Assembly (NCBI GenBank): GCA_024509875.1
Contig: JAMPIV010010594.1
Coordinates: 434,001 to 498,000 of the forward strand
Length of the DNA stretch: 64,000 bases
From: Oreohelix idahoensis
Lineage: Eukaryota; Mollusca; Gastropoda; Stylommatophora; Oreohelicidae
Reading direction: 5' to 3'
Shown: in pieces, positions 56,837 to 64,000 of the stretch
Layout: every line of letters begins with the position of its first letter
Position numbering within the stretch: the stretch's first letter is position 1
Program-made: the position numbers and the translations under genes
The notes under the pieces: generated by a model
Databases searched by the model: none
Told to the model about the DNA's origin: nothing
The model's input: the letters and a program-made list of their open reading frames with translations, nothing else

Positions 56837-57445
56837 CAGCTTACGAAATATGCTGTACACACAGCGAAAACATAAGTCGGCATCTTAAGCACTGTACAGG
56901 CATACACCATCCAAAAAACACCAGGCTTGACCAGGTCGGTCCACGCCCAGACACCAACTCTCTCGGCTCACACACTCGTCCCGCCAAAAAAAACCAGTCA
57001 CGAGAATCCCCTGTTTTCAACCCCGCTCTCAATACCTGCAGCATAGCCGCGAGCTAAACACAGCTCACTACAACTCCGGGATAAATTCCTCACAGCCGTG
57101 GCTCAACGCTGTGAGTAGCGGTCATTCCTATCATAAATTTAAACAAACATCATAACTAAACAAGGATTCAAGCAACGCAACTCAAAATCTAACTTGTCAC
57201 CAACATATTCAGGATTACTCCCCTTTTTGACCTTAACATGTTGGTAGTACGTTTTCGAAACCGAAACTAAAACGCGTGTTAGATTTTTACCGTGGAATTG
57301 TTCTATAGGCTTTAGCACTGCACAAAAGGCAGCGTTGCTGGCGTGTGAGAGCATCACCGCCAGACACAATAGGGCTGTTTTATTATTATCATTTTATGAC
57401 TAAAATCTTACTGAAATGAGCGATTATTCTCGCAGATTTTACTAC

Positions 57446-58475
57446 ATTTATTTGCTTCTGTAGATCCTTATATAATTTTGGCAGATGTCTCCCAGTCCTC
57501 CATATAGCAACATCATCTGCAAACTGTGACAATTTATTTGTTATATCATTAAATTCCTCACCTAAATCATTTACCATTATTGTAAAAATTGAAGGAGACA
57601 TTACTGATCCTTGGGGTATTCCATTTTGTTGTTCATACAGTTCTGATCTATCATTGTTTACCTGAACAGTGAAATATCTATCTTGCAGAAAATTCTCTAA
57701 ATAATTATACATTTTACCGGTTACTCCTATATTCTTTATTTTAAAGAGAGCACCCTCTCTTCAGCATTCATCATAAGCCCTAGCTATATCTAAAAATACT
57801 ACCACAGTTCTTTCTTTCTTTTGAAATCCCGATTTTACTTCATGTTCCAATTTAATTATCTGATCCATAGTGCATCTGTTCTTCCTAAATCCTGACTGAG
57901 TATGATTATATAAATTATTCTTTTCCAAATAAAACTTTAATCTTTTATTTACTATGGTTTCTAATATTTTACCTAGATGGGAAGTTAAAGAAATTGGCCT
58001 GTATGAACTGGCATCATGGGCATCTTTTTCTGGTTTTAGTATTGGAATAATTACTGCTATTTTCCATGTTTTGGAAATTTTTCCTGTATTCCAAATTTTG
58101 TTAAAAAGGGATGTTATAATTTCTATGGTACTTTTTGGTATGTGTTTCAAGATTTCATAGCTCAAGATGTCATGCCCTGCTGATGTATTTGTTTTGTCCT
58201 TTATTGTATTTTCAACTTCTTCCATTGTAATATCTGCATTTAAATATGATAATTCTTCAGTATTATAAGGTACATCTTTACTGAATTTTTTTAAGAAGTG
58301 TTGCTCTTCTGTTGACTTCAGCCTGTCCTAGATTTTCCTTAGAACTAACTCTATGGTAGTACCTGGCCAGCACCTCTGCTTTCTGCCAGTCAGTCTCTGC
58401 CATTTCAGGTCTTTTTATATTAGGTATTATCATATTTTTAGTTCTGCCTTTAATGGCTTTTAACTTATTCCACAC
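57446..58475 (-). pseudogene. LINE-J ORF2 RT, fingers and palm
   Basis: In order from the N-terminus: YRPISLTSHLGKILE, SGFRKNRCTMDQI, VVVFLDIARAYDEC (first catalytic Asp), NGIPQGSVMSPSIF and QFADDVAIW (catalytic pair). Frameshifts lie near 58270 and 57715-57760. The last codons before the 4.5-kb insertion are for DLQKQIN. The residues after that in the open frame belong to the insertion. Confidence 0.88.
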
Positions 58476-58659
58476 ATCTGTTTGTAGAGTTAGTCGTAGG
58501 GTTCAGTGTTTGGCAGAAACTTCTCCAATGATTTTCTTTTGCCTTTAGTATTATTCTGTTTGATTCATTTCTTATGTTCTTATAAATATCTAAATTATCT
58601 TCAGATCTATGCTTTCTATATTCTTGTAAAGCTTGTTTTCTTTGTTTTTGAATTTCTGT

Positions 58660-59575
58660 TTATCTAACTGTCCACCATGGTACTGGGTTTTTGTACCAAT
58701 GTTCATTCTTCTTTGTTTCCTTAATGCGGTGTGGAATTATGTGTTCTGGCATATATGCATTTGGGATATGTTTAACAGCTTTTAGTAATATTTCTTTTGT
58801 GAGATTATCTACAAATACATCTATATTTTCATTTTCTATATTATTCATTTTTATCTCTTCCATTTCTACCTGAAAAGCTACCCAATTAGCTTTATTATAG
58901 TAAAATTTTGGTTTGTCTACCAGTTTGTTAGGTTTGTAATTATCTTTTAGTGTTATTTCAATGGGTAAATGATCTGAATTTGTATCCCCAATAACTTCCC
59001 ATTTTGCATTAGCAAGATTTGGTGTTACAATGCTTATATCTATAGCTGTGTCTTGCTGATTTGCACAAGGGTTAATTCTTGTTACTGATCCATCATTCAG
59101 TATTATTAGTTCATTGTTTTCAATGAAGTCCAACAGTAGTTTTCCTGATTTGTCTATTACATTGCCTCCCCAAGCTGTATGATGAGCATTGAAATCTCCC
59201 ACTATGATAGTTCTGTTGTTTATTCTTTTATTCACGTCTGAGATATCTCTTTCGTTTATGTTTCCACTTGAACAGTAAAGGTTAACTATTTTAATTTCTT
59301 CTAGCTCAGTAGACACTGTTATAGTTATTCCTTCAAAATTTTCTGTTCTAAATGATTCCCAGTCAGTTATTACGTATGTTTTATTAACTAGAAATGCCAC
59401 ACCTCCTCCTTTTTGAGTTTCGGTCCTATCATTTCGAAAGACTTTATATTCAGGGATGGTAAAACTTTGACTCGGATTAAGATGAGTCTCTTGAATGGCA
59501 AATATTACTTTAGATTGTTTATACATGCCTATTAATGCTGGTACATTTTTTTTGGTACTTCTGCAATTCCACTGT
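58660..59575 (-). pseudogene. LINE-J ORF2 APE endonuclease
   Basis: Motifs in order: IQWNCRSTKKN, AIQETHLNPSQ (Glu), GGGVAFLV, IIVGDFNAHHTAWG, DISIVTPN and GDTNSDHLPIE (Asp-His). This is a complete APE-type domain, apart from a few N-terminal codons that lie beyond LINE-R, where an ATG at 60196 could start ORF2. The piece ends in a stop near 58660, so the path to RT is broken. Confidence 0.88.
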
Positions 59576-60177
59576 ATTAGTCAAGAGCTACGTATATCTT
59601 GGTCATATAATAACAGAAGATGGCAGATGTGAAACAGAAATCAAGAAGAGAATAGGAATGGCCAAAGCTACATTCAACAACATGAAACATATACTGACAT
59701 CCAAACAGTTATCTCACAAATTAAAACTGAGAATCATAAAGTGTTATATATATTCTGCATTTCTGTATGGTGCAGAAACATGGATGATGAATAAGCATTT
59801 GGAAGAAAGAATTGAGGCTCTTGAAATGTGGATATATAGAAGAATGGGGCGTATCTCATGGAAAGAGATGAAAACAAATAAGGAGGTCCTTGAAAATCTA
59901 GGTATGAAAAGAGAACTAATGAGAGAGGTCAAAGTTAGGCAGCTAAAATACTTTGGCCACATAAAATGGCATAACACCTTGCAGAAGACCATAACAGAAG
60001 GAGAGTTGAAGGCAAACGTGCAAGGGGAAGACAGCGCTATAAGTGGGAAGATAACATCAAGAGATGGACGGGAAAGAGTCTATCAGAGTGTACCACCAAG
60101 GCAAGAGACAGAAGACGTTGGAGATCCATTACAGCCAACCTTCGTTGTGGAGATGGCAACTGATGATGATGATGATT
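59576..60177 (+). mobile_element. LINE-R: 5'-truncated LINE inserted in LINE-J
   Basis: The frame begins at SYVYLGHIITEDGRC (RT thumb) and continues with LYGAETWMM, RQLKYFGHIKW. A shift near 60020 puts the last part in another frame, with QRYKWEDNIKRW and ARDRRRWRS, the LINE C-terminal pattern. It ends in a TGATGATGATGATGAT tail. LINE-J endonuclease codons lie on both sides on the opposite strand. The long open frame past 60178 is read-through. Confidence 0.82.
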
Positions 60178-60267
60178 CTAATGTTCTGTACGTCCATTAT
60201 TTAATTGTTACGTTTGTTATAAATAGTGTTGTACTCTTTTACTCTGAGAAGTGTATAATATATTTAT

Positions 60268-60651
60268 TTATTTTTTAACAACAAAGTCTCCTAGATTTTT
60301 GGTTTCTCTGTTAAAGTGAGTTTGTAGTTCACTTTGAAAATTCAGCATAAAGGCTTTCACAATGTTTGATACAGAATGAATAAGTTTTTGACAATCTGTC
60401 ATTTTTTCATTCCAAATTTCTTCTAGTTGTTTTTTATCTGTACGCTTTTTCTCACTCATTATGAGTTGTCTTTCTGACTCAATCCTTTTTAGTAAATCTT
60501 CATTCTCTTCTTTGAGTTCTGCTAATTTAGTCACATTTTTAGCTACTTCATGCTGTATGTTTTTCATGGTTTTTAAGATTTCTTCTGCCTTTCTCACTGT
60601 ATCTTCTGTTATCGAAGATTTGATTATAACGAATAAGGTTCTAGTTGTGTC
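60268..60651 (-). pseudogene. LINE-J ORF1, coiled-coil C-terminal part
   Basis: An open frame with no ATG at its upstream end (a stop precedes it) gives a strongly charged heptad-rich protein: EILKTMKNIQHEVAKNV, ELKEENEDLLKRIESERQ. It stops at 60268, 71 bp before the putative ORF2 ATG at 60196. A coiled-coil ORF1 that oligomerises and binds element RNA is normal for LINEs. The N-terminus is missing, so the element seems 5'-truncated or broken here. Confidence 0.6.
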
Positions 60652-60655
60652 TTAA

Positions 60656-61475
60656 ATGGAAATGACATTAAATGACAACTCAACATCACGAAAGATTTAT
60701 CAAGATCATCACAACAGCTGGGACTAAATAAACTATGGTCTTCAAAATACATTTTAAATGTAAGTGCTCAGAAGTAAGGGATGGTAATTTCCAACATCCG
60801 ATAAGATGTCGCATGACGTCTATAAAGATGTATTTTACCTTTACAGCAATACAATTTAACATAAGTGACTTAATTTCTGAGAACTAGAAATTACAGCTAA
60901 GTGTAAACTCTGGACGCTCTGACTGCATACGTCGACTTCGATTCTTCACCGGCGGTGGATAAGACGAAGACACTGTACGATTTTTTTGCACACAGACATT
61001 CAGTGCGAACAAACCGGACGCCCCTACTATTGACTAATGAATGGAAATTTGCAATGCATTTCTTACCTGTCAACAAGAAGGCAAATAACAACAGCTCAAA
61101 TGGAGTTTAATCCCTGCTTATCCTAATATTTGTTGCACTTTCTAATAAATCTTCCTTCTTTGTTTATATTCACTGACAAAATGGCGCTTTTCTGCTTCCA
61201 CCACAACAAAATTTATTCCGACTCCGAAAGTAGTGCAAAATCTTAAATTTAATTATTTCCTAATTTCCAGTTTTATACAAGCTCATTGTGTTGTTTATAT
61301 TGCAACTATCCTAATATTGTATTGTTATTTTCCAAAGTCTTTAAAGTGACTGAAATATCCACATTTAGCGTGGTATCACTACTGATTTATTACGCTCCAC
61401 CCCTTCACCTTCACTGAACCAGAACTATTTTCACCGAATGTTCTCAGATCTGATAGTGTATTCATACTCCATGTA
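60656..61475. other. Unassigned spacer
   Basis: No gene was identified. It ends in the ATAATAATAATAG tail of LINE-D. Confidence 0.5.
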
Positions 61476-61479
61476 TAAT

Positions 61480-64000
61480 AATAATAATAGATCCTTCAGT
61501 CATAACTGACTATGGGAATGCGCCCCAGAGGTGACAGCCTTCAGCTGCTTATTTTCCTGGTACTCCTTTCGACGTTTTCTCCCCTCCTCTGCTTGTTGTG
61601 TGAGCCTCTCTTCGCCCAATCTGAGGTGGCGCCGTAAATAGCATCGCCACTTAGTGCGATCGGCAGCTTCATCCTCCCATGTTGCTGGATCCATGTCCAG
61701 TGCCCTCATATCTCTCTTGCACACATCTTTGAACTTCAGCTGTGGTCGCCCAACTGTTCTCTTGCCATCTGCTAATTGTCCGTAGAAGATATCTTTTGGG
61801 ATGCGACCATCTTCCATGCGGCGAACATGGCCAAGTCTGCGCTGTCTAAGCAGTGTATACATACTTTGAAGGCCAGCACGTGACAACACCTCGACATTTG
61901 TCACTTTATCTTTCCACGAGATGCCGAGGATGCGGCGTAGACACCGTAAATGGAAGGTATTGAGCCTTCTTTCTTGCTTAGCATAGGTCGTCCAGGTCTC
62001 GCTGCCATATAGGAGTGTGCTGGTGACGCAGGCATTATATACCGCAGCTTTGGTCTTCATTGTGAGTTTGGAGTTTCCCCAAACACGCGATGTGAAGCGG
62101 GCAAAGGTAGCTGCAGCTTTGCCAATGCGGCTGTCGATTTCTGTATCCAGTGAGAGTTTGTCATTGATGGTAGACCCTAGGTATGTGAAGGGGTGCACCA
62201 CTGCCAATTCATAGTTATCGATAGTGATAACTGGTGCAGCACCCGCATCCTGACTCAGCACATTCGTTTTCTTTAGACTTATTGTGAGACCAAAGTCCTT
62301 GCATGCTTTAGTGGAGCGATTCATCAAGTTCCGAAGCTCCTGTTGGCTTTGAGTGACGACTGCAGCATCATCAGCGAACAACAAGTCTCTTATAGTGACC
62401 CTTCTGATTTTTGTTTTTGCCTTCAGCCTTGAAAGATTAAACAGACGGCCATCTGACCTAGTGTGAAGGCATATTCCTTCAGTTGCATCTTTGAATGCAT
62501 GTTTCAAGAGTAAGGCAAAGAAGATCCCGAAGAGAGTCGGAGCCAGAACACAGCCTTGTTTAACGCCACTTCGTATGTCAAAGGGCTGTGACGTGCTTCC
62601 AGCATATTGGACTGTTCCCTTCATGTCGTCATGGAATGACTTTATCATTTCCAGCATTTTAGAAGGGCAGCCTATTTTCAGGAGGATTTTGAAGAGTCCA
62701 TCCCTACTAACCAGGTCAAATGCTTTTGTGAGGTCTATAAAGGCGATATATAAAGGCCTTTTCTGCTCTCTTGATTTTTCCTGAAGCTGGCGGACAGAGA
62801 AGATCATGTCTGTTGTTGATCTACCAGCTCGGAATCCACACTGTGACTCTGGATATATGCGCTCAGCTAACTTGTGTAGTCGCATTAAGACGACTTTGGC
62901 AAAAACCTTACCAACAATACTAAGAAGAGAGATGGCTCTGTAGTTATTGCAATCACTTCTGTCTCCTTTATTTTTGTACAGTGTTACAATCTTGGCATCT
63001 CGCATGTCTTGAGGAATAATTGTCTCTTCCCAGCACTGGCACAGCATCCTATGCAGGGGATGTAATAGCGTGCTCTTACAGCATTTGATTAAATCAGGAG
63101 GAATCCCATCTCTGCCTGGTGCTTTGCCAGAGGCCAAGCTATCAATGGCCTTGCTGAGTTCCTCTAATGTTGGTTCGGCATCCAGCTCCTCCATAGTTGG
63201 CAGACATTTGACAGCATCAAGGGCTGCAGGCGTAACGGTATTTTCTCTAGCATAAAGCTCAGAGTAGTGCTCCACCCACCTCTCCATCTGCTTACCCTTA
63301 TCGGTTAGCTTCTCTCCGCTGATGGTTTTTAGCGGTGCCGTCTTACTTTTTTGGGGGCCAAGTGCTTTCTTTATACCGTCATACATTTGTTTAATGTTGC
63401 CTGTTTGCGCTGCGATCTGGATGCTCTCACTGAGCTGGAGCCAATAGTCATTTGCACAGCGTCGAGCAGTTTGTTGAACTTTGCTTCTCGTAGCCTACAG
63501 GATCTGTAGGGTTCTAGCACTCGGTGAACTTTTGTATTCATTCATAGCACTGCGCTTAGCTTCAATGACAGGTGCCATCACATCTGATGAAGCATCAAAC
63601 CAGTCATTTGACTTTGCCGTTTTCTTACCAAAGGTGGCAAGTGCAGTACTTTGAATGGTGTTCCGTAGATGCTCCCAGTTTTCTGTAATAGTATCACCAT
63701 GCTGAGGGCTGCTGAGCACTTTCTTGAAGGTCGCAGTAAATTGAGCAATCATGACAGGGTCTGACATCTTGCTGGCATCAATGCGTGATTTCCCGTCATG
63801 TCTGACACGATAGATTTTTCTTGGTTGTGCTCTGATTTTGCAGCAAACCAAGGAGTGATCTGTATCACAGTCTGCACTATAGTACGAGCCCGTAGAGAGC
63901 ACAGACCTGAGAAGTGTCCTTCTGACGAGAATCAGGTCCAGTTGGTGCCAGTGCTTGGATCGTGGGTGTCTCCATGACACCTTATGCTGGGGTTTTGTCT
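61480..64000 (-). mobile_element. LINE-D: nearly intact non-LTR element, N-terminus outside the window
   Basis: A minus-strand ORF2 of at least 830 codons with endonuclease end, RT and C-terminal domain, followed by a short 3' region and an ATT microsatellite. The last bases before the tail (CATTCCCATAGTCAGTTATG) recur at 24.3 kb. It extends past the right window edge. Confidence 0.9.
61500..63998 (-). pseudogene. LINE-D ORF2: endonuclease end, RT, C-terminal domain, one in-frame stop
   Basis: The endonuclease end shows SWRHPRSKHWHQLDLILVR and CDTDHSLVCCK (Asp-His). A TAG at 63495-63497 interrupts the linker, but the frame continues on both sides without shift. RT has GKAPGRDGIPPDLIK, NNYRAISLLSIVGKV, CGFRAGRSTTDMIF, IDLTKAFDLV, GVKQGCVLAPTLF and LLFADDAAVV. 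The C-terminal part has RRLGHVRRM and GRPQLKFKD. Except for the stop, everything needed for RT looks intact. The stop may be a true mutation or a sequence error. The ORF continues to the window edge, so 63980 is not the start. Confidence 0.9.

Larger units (their letters stand above)
52946..57445. mobile_element. Unidentified 4.5-kb insertion with 7-bp TSD
   Basis: ATTTATT flanks both sides (52939-52945 and 57446-57452), and the LINE-J RT protein continues across it after codons for QIN. The ends read GTAGCAAAGTC and, inward from the right, GTAGTAAAATC, a weak 9-of-11 inverted repeat. There is no transposase or retroelement domain. Inside are a GATGATGATGATGA tail at 53062, a CCGTGTGAG / CTCACACGG inverted pair (53010-53118), a hairpin at 54431-54533 and a minisatellite. 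Confidence 0.7.
42350..60655 (-). mobile_element. LINE-J: RNase H-bearing LINE, broken by four insertions
   Basis: Pieces of one minus-strand LINE follow in the right order: ORF1 coiled coil, ORF2 endonuclease, RT, RNase H and a CCHC-like C-terminus. Between them lie LINE-R (59576-60177), a 4.5-kb block (52946-57445), a SINE (about 52316-52572) and element C (42816-51345). Without these the element would be about 4.4 kb. Presence of RNase H after RT fits the I/Nimb/R1/LOA side of the LINE tree; I do not assign a clade further. The 3' end is approximate. Confidence 0.85.

Noticed and set aside
52946..57445. Solo LTR of a Gmr1-like element
   Set aside because: The block does not begin TG and end CA, has a 7-bp rather than 5-bp TSD, and showed no clear block homology to the B or C LTRs.
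60178..60278. Continuation of the 59535-60278 open frame
   Set aside because: After the TGATGA tail the frame is read-through into LINE-J antisense; the real C-terminus of LINE-R is in another frame.
1..64000. Host protein-coding genes, tRNA or rRNA genes
   Set aside because: No open frame or exon-like series outside mobile elements showed a recognisable host domain; the tRNA-like heads found belong to SINEs.

Overview
This is a gene-poor window from a metazoan, probably invertebrate, genome. No host gene is recognisable, there are no bacterial operon features, and almost all readable protein belongs to retroelements and DNA transposons nested in one another. The species cannot be named from the sequence. 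LEFT (1-12 kb): a decayed Ty3/gypsy-type pol whose integrase lies before the reverse transcriptase (element A, 1-4348), with a ~1.1 kb insertion or intron-like block in its protease. Next come a non-LTR endonuclease fragment (LINE-1) split by a 5'-truncated LINE-2 with a 10-bp target-site duplication (TSD), about 2 kb of unassigned DNA and short tandem repeats. CENTRE-LEFT (12.16-21.41 kb): element B, a complete Gmr1-like LTR retrotransposon with 2.25-kb nearly identical LTRs, TSD ACATG, proline-tRNA-like primer site, polypurine tract and one uninterrupted Gag-Pol ORF of 1461 codons in the order capsid, CCHC knuckle, protease, integrase, RT, RNase H. It looks recently active. CENTRE (21-42 kb): a broken mariner split by a LINE fragment, several truncated LINE 3' ends, a second LINE-2 copy, two diverged copies of a 1.5-1.9 kb unit (one carrying a 771-bp TTAA-flanked MITE whose empty site survives in the other), a 682-bp TTAA element, SINE-like sequences, a 38-bp-arm hairpin, and minisatellites of 26 and 31 bp that each adjoin the end of a truncated LINE. 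RIGHT (42.3-60.7 kb): one minus-strand LINE of the RNase H-bearing type (LINE-J) broken into pieces by four insertions: Gmr1 element C (8.5 kb, TSD GAGCC), a tRNA-derived SINE, a 4.5-kb block with 7-bp TSD that contains a TATAAATA-rich minisatellite, and another truncated LINE. Element C has fresh LTRs but lacks protease, integrase core and the RT active site, and carries foreign integrase-like sequence, so it was presumably mobilised in trans. FAR RIGHT (61.5-64 kb): a nearly intact minus-strand LINE (LINE-D) with one in-frame stop; its 3' tail is shared with a short element at 24.3 kb. The main biological story is an IN-before-RT Gmr1 lineage present as an old copy, a young autonomous copy and a young defective copy within about 50 kb.
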